This document shows, in pieces, positions 55,549-64,000 of a stretch of 64,000 bases of DNA. Source of the DNA: Streptomyces hayashii (GTDB taxonomy: Bacteria > Actinomycetota > Actinomycetes > Streptomycetales > Streptomycetaceae). Made by a program: the position numbers and the translations under genes. Location of the stretch: positions 1 to 64,000 of the forward strand of contig NZ_JAHHIU010000039.1 in NCBI RefSeq assembly GCF_024539815.1, given 5' to 3'. The notes below the pieces were generated by a model. It saw nothing but the letters and a program-made list of their open reading frames with translations. It searched no databases and had not been told where the DNA came from. Within the stretch, counting starts at the first letter, position 1. The number at the start of each line of letters is the position of its first letter.

Positions 55549-56991
55549 TCAGCCGCAGCGGCGCCCTGAGTTGATGCAGGAGACCGCCTGGTTCATGAGC
55601 TGGTCGGTCATCACGTTGATGAAGTCGTTGTGGTCGGTGATGGCGTTGTGCTGCTGTCCCTGGAAGCCGTCGACGGCGAAGTTCGGGGCCGCAGGAGTCC
55701 TGTAGGTGAGCCGCATCGTCAGCTGCGGGATGGCCTTGAAGCCGCTTGCGCAGTTGCCGCCTGCGTCGGCGAAGGCGACGTGGCTGCGGTGGTCGGCGCT
55801 GTCGATGTTCCTGCCGTCCCAGCAGCTCTGGAAGGCGAAGCTGCGCACCACCTTGCTGCCGCTGGGGCAGATCGGGTACTTGTCGGTGAGCTGGACCTTG
55901 TTCTCGAAACCGGTGCAGCTCCAGTGGGCGTTGGCGTTCTTGGTGCCGTTGGTGAACGCCTTGGCGTCACCGGTGATGATCCGCAGGAAGCGTGGCATCG
56001 CCACGACCTTGCCGGTGGGGCTGCCCTGGTAGGTGATCGTGACGGTCGCGGGCACCAGGATGGCTCCCTTGTTGCCCTCCGCGCCGCCGCCGAGGGCGCC
56101 TGCGTCGGGCCCCTGACGGGTGGTGTCCCGCAGGACGGGCCAGTAGTACGCGGACTGGTCGCCGTTGGTGCAGGAGGTGCCCTGGGCGCTCAGGGACTCG
56201 TTGGTCGAGGTGAAGTCCACCTTCCGGTTGCCCACGTAGTCGTGGACGTGGTGGGCGCCGTTGCTGACACCGGGAGCCACGATGTCGTTGTCCGAGTTGT
56301 GTTGTCCCTGCTTGTTGACTCCGCATCGGGAGGTGAAGGCTCCGGTCGAGGCGCCGGCCTGCTTGCGGACCTTGGGCACGTTCGGGGCCACCTTGGTGAT
56401 GTCCACGAAGTCGGCCGCGGTGGGCCCGTCGTTGCTCTGTCCAGCAGCACCGGAGCCGTTGCCTTGCTGTCCGGTGTTGCCCCCGTCGCCCTGGGCGCCG
56501 CCGGGGCTCTGGCTCGCGGCCCCGGCCCCGGATGTCTGCGTCCCGGGTGCGTCGAGGCCGAGGTTGCAGGCGGCGAGAGCGTCCAGCCCTGTGGGCTTGG
56601 CGGCCGACCGTCCGATGGCGATGGCGATCCGGTCGATGGTCGCCTTCCTCTTGTCTGTCAGGGGGCCGAGGATCGCGTTCTGCACAAAGTTCGGTCCCCC
56701 TTGTCCACGGGTGTCGACCAGCCGCTGGTTGGCCTCCGCGGTCTGCCGGTCCAGCAACTGCAGATTCCGGTCCACCTCGGCCTGTGCCTGCTGGGGGACG
56801 GCCGGCAGCTTGCCCTTCACGTCCGGACAGCTGATCGTCTGGGCCGACCGCGTCGTAGGAGCGGTGGCGGTGACGTCGGACGCGTTGGCGGCGTAGTTCA
56901 CGGCTACGAGACCACCGCCCCCTGCCAGGAGCGCCGTGACCGCCACGATGGCGTTGCGGCGGCTTCGGCCGCGCCTGTGATCTGCTCGCAT
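55549..56991 (-). CDS. Secreted DUF1996 protein
   Basis: 480 residues. Signal sequence near 10-35 (RRNAIVAVTALLAGGGGL), a helical Gln/Asp-rich stretch, a low-complexity Gly/Gln/Ser linker (about 150-190), then DUF1996 (GAHHVHDYVGNR, CPSGSKVVRSFAFQSCWDG, ITDHNDFINV). DUF1996 occurs in secreted proteins of actinomycetes and fungi, probably carbohydrate- or wall-associated; role unknown. GGAG is close upstream of ATG 56991. Confidence 0.9.
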   Translation of the reverse strand: MRADHRRGRSRRNAIVAVTALLAGGGGLVAVNYAANASDVTATAPTTRSAQTISCPDVKGKLPAVPQQAQAEVDRNLQLLDRQTAEANQRLVDTRGQGGPNFVQNAILGPLTDKRKATIDRIAIAIGRSAAKPTGLDALAACNLGLDAPGTQTSGAGAASQSPGGAQGDGGNTGQQGNGSGAAGQSNDGPTAADFVDITKVAPNVPKVRKQAGASTGAFTSRCGVNKQGQHNSDNDIVAPGVSNGAHHVHDYVGNRKVDFTSTNESLSAQGTSCTNGDQSAYYWPVLRDTTRQGPDAGALGGGAEGNKGAILVPATVTITYQGSPTGKVVAMPRFLRIITGDAKAFTNGTKNANAHWSCTGFENKVQLTDKYPICPSGSKVVRSFAFQSCWDGRNIDSADHRSHVAFADAGGNCASGFKAIPQLTMRLTYRTPAAPNFAVDGFQGQQHNAITDHNDFINVMTDQLMNQAVSCINSGRRCG

Positions 56992-57149
56992 GAGAACTCC
57001 CGATTTCACAACGTGGTTCCTGGTCCAGCGGCGATACGCATCACTCGCCGCCCGGACGCCCCCAGCCTCACCTGAGTGGTCGGCGCTTGGCCGCTGTTCA
57101 CGTTGCGCGTCATGGACACGTAAGAACTGAACCGCGCCCGAACTGACCC

Positions 57150-57490
57150 CCGCCCAGCACGAGGAACTGCGTCGCCTCGGCAATCTCCGCTCGGCGCTGG
57201 AAGAAGCCGGGATCCCATGTGATCCGGGCCTTGTGCGCTACGACGACTTCACCCACCGCCTCGCGCACCAACACGCTCTGGAGTTGCTGGAGTCGCCGAC
57301 CGCAGAACTGGGGTTTCCGCCGGCAGCAACCGTCAGGCGGGTGGGCATCAGTCGCGCGGCCGCGTCGCTCGGGTTGCGCCTTCCCGACGACGTCGGCGTG
57401 GTCGGCTTCGACGATCTGCCCTTCGCGGAGTGGGTGACTCCGTGCCTGAGCACCGTGCGCACGCCGCTCGCCGACGTGACGCCGACGGGT
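57150..57490 (+). pseudogene. LacI-family regulator, C-terminal fragment
   Basis: Without a DNA-binding N-terminus the plus strand encodes SALEEAGIPCDPGLVRYDDF, HALELLESPTAELG and, after a degraded centre, LGLRLPDDVGVVGFDDLPFA followed by EWVTPCLSTVR, the sugar-binding lobe of LacI regulators. It ends without the usual last 40 residues. Nonfunctional remnant. Confidence 0.65.
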
Positions 57491-57682
57491 GATCCGGGTC
57501 TTCCGTCTCCTGTGTCAGTCGAGGACCGAACTGGCACAGGACTTCGCGGAATTGTCCTGTCCGGGCTCACCCATCCAGTCCCAGCTGGTACCCCGCCCGA
57601 CTGGGCGCGGCCGGCCCGCATGCCTTGTCGGCTGCGGGAGTGGTGACCGTCGTCGAGCATTCCTGCGGGGTCAGAACGGGTT

Positions 57683-57714
57683 CGGCGCCCCGGAGAGGAG
57701 TCTCCAGGGCGCCG
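57683..57714 (-). terminator. Hairpin after the secreted propeller gene
   Basis: Fourteen-base stem (CGGCGCCCCGGAGA) with one mismatch and a 4-base loop, just after the minus-strand stop. Confidence 0.7.
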
Positions 57715-57732
57715 GGCCGCGGTGGCAGCTTC

Positions 57733-58959
57733 TTACACCGCGGCTATGCCCTCCATGCCGGATTCGGCGAAGGGGGGCAGCCCGGTGGCTGTGGTGACCT
57801 TGGTGAGGGAGCCGTTCCTGCCGATGCTGAAGCCGTCGACGGTACCGGAGGTGCCGTTCTGTACGTACAGGAATTTCTCGTCCTGCGTCACCGCCAGGTC
57901 GATGACCCCCTGGGACATCGCCGACGGCGGGGTGGCGATGCCGACCTCGTTGGTGAGCGCGAGCCTGCCGTGCCGGTCGGTGCGGTAGCCGCTGACGGTT
58001 GAGTTGCCGGTGTTGCCGCCGTAGAAGAAGTCACCGGCGCGCTCGAGCCAGCACAGTGTGTTCTGGCCGTTGGCCAGGGGCTTCTGGACGACCTTGAGGC
58101 GGCCGTCGGCGAGCACCTTGTACGTGCTGACCGTCGACTTCTCGGCCTCGGCGACCAGCATCCGGCCCGTCTTGTCGAAGGTGATCGCGAATGGCACGCC
58201 GCCGGCCGAGTCGTTGACCGTCGCCCGGTGTGCGGGCCGTCCGTCGCGTCGCATCGGGAACACCTCGATGGTGTTGGCCGACTTCGTGGTGACGACCAGC
58301 TCACGGCCGCCCGGCGTGAACGCGACCTGGCCGGGCGAGCTGCTGAACAACGGCACCTTGTCGTTCTTCAGCCCCAGGGAGCGATATGAACCGCCCAGCG
58401 GCTTGAGTCCGTTGGCCGTGATCTTGAAACCCTGGACGCTGCCCGCGCCTCCCGCGTTCATGACGTAGGCGAGGTTGCCGGACACAGCGATGGACGAGGG
58501 GAAGTCCCCGCCCGAATGCACCACCCGCCGGTCCGTCAGTTTCTGTCCCTCGACCCGGAACGAGGTCACGGTGCCGCTGCCCGCGTTGACTGCCAGCAGC
58601 AGATGCGAGCCGCGGTCGTAGACGAGTGAGCCCTGGGAGGCGAGGGAGTCGGTGGGCGCGTCGACCTGGTCCCCGCCCTTGCCGCCTGTGGCGTAGGTGC
58701 CCGAGGCGGTCAGCTTGCCGTCCTCGCCGCGCTTGAAGACGTGGATGGTGTTTCCGGCGAGCTCGTTGCCCTGTACGAAGACGGCGTGGTCGGCTCCCGC
58801 CTTGGCACTCTTCGTCGTCGCCCCTTCGTGCGCGCGGGGGACTTCCCCCGCCGAGGCGATGGCCACCGTGGTCGCGACCGCCGCCGACGCGAGGATGCCG
58901 GCCCCGGCGATGGTCAACCGGACCTGCGACTTCGACCTACGCCTGGTATGCCTGCTCAC
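57733..58959 (-). CDS. Secreted seven-blade beta-propeller protein (lactonase-like)
   Basis: 408 residues. Basic N-terminus and signal (RLTIAGAGILASAAVATTVA), then repeated blade motifs such as NTIHVFKRGEDGKL, GSVQGFKITANGL, NTIEVFPMRRDGRP, STVSTYKVLADGRL and GTVDGFSIGRNGSL. It resembles 6-phosphogluconolactonase/YncE-type propellers; a catalytic role is not evident. GTG 58959 has GAGGAG six bases upstream; an in-frame GTG at 58986 is less likely. Confidence 0.88.
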   Translation of the reverse strand: MSRHTRRRSKSQVRLTIAGAGILASAAVATTVAIASAGEVPRAHEGATTKSAKAGADHAVFVQGNELAGNTIHVFKRGEDGKLTASGTYATGGKGGDQVDAPTDSLASQGSLVYDRGSHLLLAVNAGSGTVTSFRVEGQKLTDRRVVHSGGDFPSSIAVSGNLAYVMNAGGAGSVQGFKITANGLKPLGGSYRSLGLKNDKVPLFSSSPGQVAFTPGGRELVVTTKSANTIEVFPMRRDGRPAHRATVNDSAGGVPFAITFDKTGRMLVAEAEKSTVSTYKVLADGRLKVVQKPLANGQNTLCWLERAGDFFYGGNTGNSTVSGYRTDRHGRLALTNEVGIATPPSAMSQGVIDLAVTQDEKFLYVQNGTSGTVDGFSIGRNGSLTKVTTATGLPPFAESGMEGIAAV

Positions 58960-59144
58960 GCCTGACTCCTCATACCTCGCCGCCACCGCCGGTCGGTGAC
59001 GTGCGGAGCCAGAGTTGCCTGTGGGGCGGGTGGGATGAAGATGTTTCGGTCCCGCGTCAGCTTCTCGTAAGAAGTTTCTCGTATGAAGTTGCTTCTGATC
59101 TGTAGGTTCGTCGAGGGCCGTTGGGCGACCGGTGCGGTGTCGGA

Positions 59145-59440
59145 GGGGTGCCGGTCAACGGTTGACGCGGCGGGTCATGAGGGTGATGGCGGTCCAGCTG
59201 ATGGGGTTTCGGACCGCTGGACGAGCCATTCGTAGTCCCGGGCATGGCGGCGGGCGTTCATGGTCCAGGCCAGGCTCTGTTCGACTGTCCAGTGCGGGGG
59301 ATGGCGACGAAGCCGGTGGTGTCCTTCGGCCGGCTGAGGGTCTTGACCGTCGGGCTGAGGTGGCGCTCTGCCCACGTCACGATCTTGTCCGCATTGGTGA
59401 TGTGCCATGGGCTGCTGCATCCGGCGAGGTGAGCTGCCCC
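59145..59440 (-). pseudogene. IS5-family transposase C-terminal remnant
   Basis: Minus-strand pieces in three frames: KIVTWAERHLSPTVKTLSRP followed by TTGFVAIPR, then TVEQSLAWTMNARRHARDYE, then ISWTAITLMTRRVNR. These are the C-terminal DDE helix and tail of IS5/IS1647-like transposases (usual form VVERTFAW...RHARDYE). Several frameshifts; no N-terminal part. An IS3 element has inserted next to it. Confidence 0.7.
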
Positions 59441-59468
59441 GAGTTTCGTAGAGTCCGGTGATCTTGTT

Positions 59469-60353
59469 TCAGGCGGACCGCGGGGTCTGCTCCTGGCTCT
59501 GCCAGAAGTCGCGTTCGTACTCGGCAGGTGGCACGTAGTCGAGCGCGGAGTGAAGACGCTCTTCGTTGTACCACGTGACCCACTGGAAGATCGCCCGCTC
59601 GACCTGGGCAGGGTCCTTCCAGGGGCCCTGCATCTCGATCAGCTCGGCCTTGAAAGTGCCGTTCAGAGCCTCGGCCATGGCATTGTCGTACGAGTCCGCG
59701 ACGGAGCCGACCGACGCGGAGGCGCCGATGTCGGCCAACCGGTCGGTGTAGCGAATCGACACATATTGCGAACCTCTGTCGCTGTGGTGAATGAGGCCGG
59801 AGTCCTTCTTGATTCTCCGGCGCCACAGCGCCATCTCCAGGGCGTCCAGGGGCAGTTCGGTACGCATGTGGTCGGCGACCTGCCAGCCGACGATCATCCG
59901 TGAGTACACGTCCAGCACGAACGCCACATATGCCCAGCCCGACCACGTGCGGACATACGTCATGTCGGCCACCCATAGTTGATCGGGCCGCGCCGCGGTG
60001 AAGTTGCGGTCCACGAGGTCCGGCGGGCGGGGCGCCGACGGCTCCGGGATCGTGGTGCGGCGACGCCGGCCACGGATCACGCCCTCCAGGCCGAGTTCGG
60101 CCATCAGCCGCTCGACGGTGCAGCGGGCCACCTCGACACCCTTGCGCCGCAGAGCGCGCGTGATCCGACGGGCGCCGTAGGTGCCGCCCGATTCCGCATG
60201 GATCTCCTCGATCGCCGGCATGAGCTGTTCGTCGCGGAGCCGGCGGGCCGACTTCGGCCGCTTCTTGCGGGCGAAATACGTCGACGGCGACAGGTCCAGC
60301 ACCCGGCAGACGGGATCGACCCCGAGACCGTTGTCACGCAGGTGGTCGATCAC
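59469..60353 (-). CDS. IS3-family transposase OrfB (DDE catalytic domain)
   Basis: 294 residues. Helix-turn-helix_21 region (GTYGARRITRALRRKGVEVA), then an rve integrase core with Asp in WVADMTYV, Asp in HHSDRGSQY and Glu in MAEALNGTFK, spaced as the DD(35)E triad. Normally made as an OrfAB fusion by -1 frameshifting: the frame before the GTG continues the -1 frame of orfA. Confidence 0.95.
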   Translation of the reverse strand: MIDHLRDNGLGVDPVCRVLDLSPSTYFARKKRPKSARRLRDEQLMPAIEEIHAESGGTYGARRITRALRRKGVEVARCTVERLMAELGLEGVIRGRRRRTTIPEPSAPRPPDLVDRNFTAARPDQLWVADMTYVRTWSGWAYVAFVLDVYSRMIVGWQVADHMRTELPLDALEMALWRRRIKKDSGLIHHSDRGSQYVSIRYTDRLADIGASASVGSVADSYDNAMAEALNGTFKAELIEMQGPWKDPAQVERAIFQWVTWYNEERLHSALDYVPPAEYERDFWQSQEQTPRSA

Positions 60354-60661
60354 CTGCTCGGCCTCGTCCGGGGACGGTCGATCTCCTGGGCAAAAAACAC
60401 CGAGGCGGCTTTGAGGATCTCGTTCGCCCGCTTCAACTCGGCGTTCTCCTTGCGGAGTTGCTTCAGCTCGTCGCGCTCGGCGGTAGTGAGCCGGTCGTCG
60501 CGTTCGCCATGGTCGGCCTCGGCCTGGCGGACCCAGCCGCGCAGGGCCTCCTTGTGGATGCCCAGGTCCTTCGCGACATGCGCGATCGGGCGGCCGGTGG
60601 TGCGGACCTCGCGGATCGCACGCTCACGGAGCTCATCGGGGTATTTACGGGGTGCTGGCAT
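60350..60661 (-). CDS. IS3-family transposase OrfA (DNA-binding)
   Basis: 103 residues. Helix-turn-helix (IREVRTTGRPIAHVAKDLGI, then ALRGWVRQAE) and a leucine-zipper coiled coil (LKQLRKENAELKRANEIL), ending in the usual ASVFFAQEID. ATG 60661 is favoured; the frame reaches 60715. Overlaps orfB by four bases in the -1 frame, with a GTTTTTTG run shortly before the overlap. Confidence 0.93.
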   Translation of the reverse strand: MPAPRKYPDELRERAIREVRTTGRPIAHVAKDLGIHKEALRGWVRQAEADHGERDDRLTTAERDELKQLRKENAELKRANEILKAASVFFAQEIDRPRTRPSR

Positions 60662-60738
60662 GGTGCTGGTGGATCTCCTTCGCCAGGACCGTAACCCTGG
60701 CATCAGGGACTCCACAAATCTCAGTGCAGCTCAGGAAC

Positions 60739-61401
60739 GTGTCCGACGAGCTGTTCAAGGCCATCCTCACCGAAGAGACGGTCAGTGGCCGACCAGGCTT
60801 CGTACAAGAAGATGACGGGCTGGCTGCCTACACGCAACTGTTCCCTTCGGACCCCTTGGCCACTGCCGCCTTCCGCGACCTTGAAACGTGGTTCACAACA
60901 GACCGCGAAGCTCGCGAACCCCGTGAACGGGGCAGCGTCCTAGCCATTGCGTTCGGCGCAGCCCCACCGAGGGATCTACCAGCCCTCGCGACCCGCGCGC
61001 ACACCCGATTCCGTCTGGATACCTTCGACAGGTACCTGTCGATGTTCACCAAGCCGCTGATGCGGCGGCTCCGCACCGACCCAGACGCCCTTGAGGCGTT
61101 CAAGGACGCACTCAACGACCCCATGGGAATTGGTGAAGACAGCCCCATCATGGCCGACCCATGGGACCCCATTGCCCACGCCCACCCGGAAGGGCAAGCC
61201 ATGCAGCGCGTGTACCTCTTCGCGCTGGTACTGCGGCAAGCCGGCGCCCTGCCGCAGGCGGATGCGGCAGCAAACATCCGCATCCTCGAATCCGCATCAC
61301 CCGACACCGTGGTGCACAATCCTTTCACCCACCACGAAGGCCCCCTATGCCTTGCCGTTCTCGACCTCGCCGTGAGCGCAGCTGACCCGAGACACTTGTG
61401 A
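60739..61401 (+). CDS. Uncharacterised protein, possibly truncated by the IS element
   Basis: 220 residues from GTG 60739; acidic, mostly helical, with no recognised domain. Features: EDDGLAAYTQLFPSDPLATA near the start and a C-terminal LCLAVLDLAVSAADP. The frame is open upstream into the IS right end at 60714, and there is no good ribosome site, so the native 5' end may have been lost to the insertion. Codon bias looks genuine though weaker than in neighbours. Confidence 0.55.
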   Translation: MSDELFKAILTEETVSGRPGFVQEDDGLAAYTQLFPSDPLATAAFRDLETWFTTDREAREPRERGSVLAIAFGAAPPRDLPALATRAHTRFRLDTFDRYLSMFTKPLMRRLRTDPDALEAFKDALNDPMGIGEDSPIMADPWDPIAHAHPEGQAMQRVYLFALVLRQAGALPQADAAANIRILESASPDTVVHNPFTHHEGPLCLAVLDLAVSAADPRHL

Positions 61402-62120
61402 GGCAGTGGTCAATCGTTATCGCGGGCCGCTAATGCCGCTGAGGATCCGTCCGCATGCCCCGGGCCGGGTCGGCGACGGCCGGGCCTGGCGGTGCCATCG
61501 GAGACGCGTACAGAGGACTTCGCCACGGCCCGCGGAACCGAGCTGCACGGGAGGAACGCGCCGTGCCAGCCTTGGACACTCTCCCGACGCCACCGCGGAT
61601 CAGGAACTGTGGCGGGTCCGGGTCCGTGCTGCGCTCGTTGGCACCGCGCGGATCAAGACGAAGCTGGTCGCCCACGTGGACCGGCTGCTCCATGAAGCAA
61701 CTGCGTGGCCTGGGCCCCACGCACACCGGCTGGATCAAGGCTCGGCGCAAACAGTGGTAGCTGCCACCTGGACCTTGGCCCCCGGCGCCGATGGCAGCCC
61801 GGGCACACCTTGTAAGGGGATGCAGCCGGCTGCCCAGCGCGCCACCGTCCTGGCAACCGTGGACCACCTTCCCTTGCCACTCGCTGGCCTGAATGCGGAC
61901 GCTCGCCTGGTCGCCAGACGGCACGGCGGCGAGGCCGATCCCTTTCAGGAGGCGACCTCACCCTGGTGGTGGTCCCGGCGGTAGACCCGCCGGGTCCCTC
62001 ATGGGATAAGGAACCCGACGATGTCGCGGCCGGGGACCGCACCAGGACCAGGCACTGTGGCAGTACACGCGGTGCCAGGACTCGACCGGTCCCTGGCGGA
62101 TGCCCGCCCGAGGCCGCGTC
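61402..62120. other. Gap without a recognisable gene
   Basis: About 720 bases. Open frames on both strands (for example 61406-61984) lack known domains. A short plus-strand stretch reading LWRVRVRAALVGTARIKTKL, then AHVDRLLHEA, looks protein-like and may be an old fragment, but I cannot assign it. Confidence 0.4.
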
Positions 62121-64000
62121 TTACGACGGCTGGGGGCGGTCGACTGCCGCTTCCAGTTGCTGCAGGAGGCGGCGGATGAAGCGGTTCCACTGCCTCTCCT
62201 CATTGTCTGCGTCGAACCAGGTGTCAGGCGAGGCGGCGGCGTCCCATTCCCTGAGTTCGGCCAGGAGCGCGGCGGTGTCCGTTTCCAGGTCGGGGTGGTC
62301 CAGGACCCACCGGACCTGCCCGGCGAGGCCGTGCACCTGGTGCGCGGCACGGTAGTAGGCGACCTGCGTCGTCGACAGGCGGCGGGTGGCGTAGCCGCCG
62401 CACTTGCTGCATGGGTCGAACCGCTCGGTGCCCAGCATCTGCTTGACGGTCACCAGGTCGTAGTACCGGCTGAGACCACGGTCGCGGCCCTGGTGCTGGC
62501 AGCCGGGGGAGTGGGCCCGGCCCTCGAACTGCCCTGCGGCATCCGTCGTGTACAGCTGCGCGGAGGCCAGGACGCCCAGCGGCAGACCCGATCCCCCGCG
62601 CCCTGCACCGTCATCCCGGACGGGCGCAAAGGGCTGCAGATCCAGCTGCTCCATGGCCAGCAGGCCGTCCCACACCGGGAAGGGCACAAGATCACGGCGC
62701 TCGCCGCTCGCGTCATACCGCTCTGCGAGGTCGCGCAGATCCGCCACTGCGCGGGCAAGGAGCAGACAGCGCAGTGCTGCATCGGGGTGCGAGCGCCCTC
62801 GGGCCAGGCGCACCACCAGCCGTTCACCTTCGGCCGTGCCCAGGCGGCGGCCGAAGTCCGGGTGGGCGGGCTCGTGGATGCGGGGCATCCAGACCAGATC
62901 ATCATCCGCCACAGTGTCGGCTGTGAGTTCCTCACGCCGCGCTGTCACCAGCTGGTCGGGCAGATCACCGGCCGTCGCCACGACGATGTACTGGCCTCCG
63001 CGAGCGACCCGCGCCTCCAGCACGGACAGCGCCAACACCTCGGGTCCGGCCTCGATGGACAGCACCAGATACAGCTGGTCCACCTGCCGCGAGATGGTAC
63101 GCAAAGCCCGCAGATCACCGGGGGTGACCGGCCGCCGCTCGCTGACCGGCGTGTCGTCGAACACTCCTGGTCCCACCGTCTCGGCAGGCTTCTCGGGTTC
63201 CGCGTCCTGCACGGCGTGGGTCTGCTCGGGCGTCAGGCACGACAGAGCCGAAGGCTGGGACAGCAGACGGGCCGCGACGGCCTCGGGTACCTGCAGCGTC
63301 ACGGTCAGCCCTTCCCAGTCCGCTTCGGTGGCCCAGCAGGCGAGCACGCCCAGCTCCCACTCGCTCAGACGGCCAAGGAAAGCCTCCTCACGGCTGAGCG
63401 GATCATCCAGCCCCTGCTCCGGGAGTCGTACCCGCAGCATCCGCTCGTCCTGCTCACCGGCCGCACCCGCCTGCAGCGCGAGCGTCCAGGCCGTCATCAG
63501 CTTCTGGGCGCGCTCCAGCGCCGCATCCCACCCTTTGCGCCGGCTGCTGATCCTGCGGACGAGGTCGTAGGCGAGGTGGCCGTGTTCGCGAGGGTGCTCC
63601 CAGCTGTCGGCGGCTTGGCGGCTCCACCGCCGCCACAGCGAGGTCAACTCCTGTGCCACTGTCGTTGGCGTGCCCAGCAGGGCGAACGCCGGGTCCTCGG
63701 CCGGTAGGTCCGGGGTGCCCATGGCCGCCACGCCGGCCGCCGCTGTGAGCGCTTCCCGGGAGAGCAGGTGCCCAGCCTGCTGCTGGAGCGCAGCGACGTG
63801 ATCTGCCTTGAGCCGCATGCGGGCATCGGCCCAGGGCTTCAGCCAGGGAAACAGAGCAAGGAGGCGGTGGGAGCGGTGCAGACTGGCCGCCGCGCTGTGC
63901 CACTGTTCTACGACCGAGTCGCGTAGCTGCTGGGCCTCTCGCCGCGCACGCCAGTCCTCCTCCTGTTCCTCGTCCGCGTCGGGGTCGTCCCTCTCATCCT
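62121..64000 (-). CDS. Large protein of unknown function (5' end outside window)
   Basis: The minus-strand frame is open from the right edge to a stop at 62121, giving at least 626 residues; an internal ATG at 63818 is unlikely to be the start because the upstream frame keeps protein-like sequence, including an acidic stretch (DADEEQEED). It is rich in Ala, Leu, Arg and Trp, with a Cys cluster near the C-terminus (SPGCQHQ and CSKCGG) that could bind zinc, and helical segments throughout. No recognised domain; perhaps part of a plasmid- or phage-like module or defence system beyond the edge. Confidence 0.7.
   Translation of the reverse strand, partial: DERDDPDADEEQEEDWRARREAQQLRDSVVEQWHSAAASLHRSHRLLALFPWLKPWADARMRLKADHVAALQQQAGHLLSREALTAAAGVAAMGTPDLPAEDPAFALLGTPTTVAQELTSLWRRWSRQAADSWEHPREHGHLAYDLVRRISSRRKGWDAALERAQKLMTAWTLALQAGAAGEQDERMLRVRLPEQGLDDPLSREEAFLGRLSEWELGVLACWATEADWEGLTVTLQVPEAVAARLLSQPSALSCLTPEQTHAVQDAEPEKPAETVGPGVFDDTPVSERRPVTPGDLRALRTISRQVDQLYLVLSIEAGPEVLALSVLEARVARGGQYIVVATAGDLPDQLVTARREELTADTVADDDLVWMPRIHEPAHPDFGRRLGTAEGERLVVRLARGRSHPDAALRCLLLARAVADLRDLAERYDASGERRDLVPFPVWDGLLAMEQLDLQPFAPVRDDGAGRGGSGLPLGVLASAQLYTTDAAGQFEGRAHSPGCQHQGRDRGLSRYYDLVTVKQMLGTERFDPCSKCGGYATRRLSTTQVAYYRAAHQVHGLAGQVRWVLDHPDLETDTAALLAELREWDAAASPDTWFDADNEERQWNRFIRRLLQQLEAAVDRPQPS

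Larger units (their letters stand above)
59449..60714 (-). mobile_element. IS3-family insertion sequence, apparently complete
   Basis: About 1,266 bases containing overlapping orfA and orfB. The ends, read inward, are TAGAGTCCGGTGAT and TGGAGTCCCTGATG, imperfect inverted repeats sharing GAGTCC and TGAT. I could not identify a clear target duplication. Both transposase frames are intact, so the element may be active. It separates an IS5 remnant from an uncharacterised plus-strand gene. Confidence 0.8.

Noticed and set aside
62100..63707. A 535-codon plus-strand frame opposite the right-edge gene
   Set aside because: The minus-strand frame is longer, open to the edge and has protein-like composition; this one is Gln/Arg/Gly-rich shadow.
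1..64000. tRNA, rRNA or CRISPR arrays
   Set aside because: No direct-repeat arrays with spacers or recognisable tRNA/rRNA sequences were seen in reading through; a dedicated scan was not possible.

Overview
The window looks like part of a Streptomyces-type actinomycete chromosome. It has very high GC with strong third-position bias, many GTG starts, TTA codons confined to a regulator and an accessory gene, an ectABCD operon, an StrR-type regulator, and long spurious open frames opposite real genes.

Positions 1-28.7 kb are a nonribosomal peptide cluster, cut at the left edge. The visible synthetase ends in (C)-A-T-C-A-T-C-A-T-TE, with pocket codes read by eye as Phe-like, Asp and 4-hydroxyphenylglycine (Hpg)-like. 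Around it lie Hpg supply (hydroxymandelate synthase, then a fused hydroxymandelate oxidase/Hpg aminotransferase), 2,3-diaminopropionate (Dap) supply (SbnA/SbnB type), a CmlA-type diiron beta-hydroxylase, a stand-alone adenylation protein lacking its C-terminal catalytic part, an ABC exporter, an alpha/beta hydrolase, an MbtH protein, a StrR-family regulator with a TTA codon, a FkbM methyltransferase and a family-4 glycosyltransferase. Four StrR/NovG-like boxes mark probable regulator targets, one of them stranded at the 3' end of the truncated adenylation gene.

Positions 29-35.3 kb are a decay zone: a type ISP restriction-modification gene with a one-base frameshift, a superoxide dismutase with a mutated metal ligand and an early stop, and fragments of an ArsR regulator, a nickel transporter, a 3-oxoadipate enol-lactonase and a small membrane protein.

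Positions 35-46.3 kb hold a set of stress or envelope genes (F420-type oxidoreductase, membrane SpoIIE-like phosphatase, MarR regulator, membrane protein, DUF4142 protein, STAS protein, ClC channel, zinc-ribbon protein). Their upstream regions carry repeated copies of a palindrome TTGCA-N3-TGCAA, apparently a local regulon. A copper operon (copCD/ycnI type) sits inside it.

Positions 46.7-49.8 kb are ectABCD on the minus strand. Positions 50-64 kb mix intact genes (membrane molybdopterin oxidoreductase, DUF1996 secreted protein, secreted beta-propeller protein) with remnants (beta-propeller, SRPBCC-like, methyltransferase, SPFH, LacI, IS5-type transposase), a complete IS3-family element, and a large unknown gene running off the right edge. 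I saw no tRNA, rRNA or CRISPR array.
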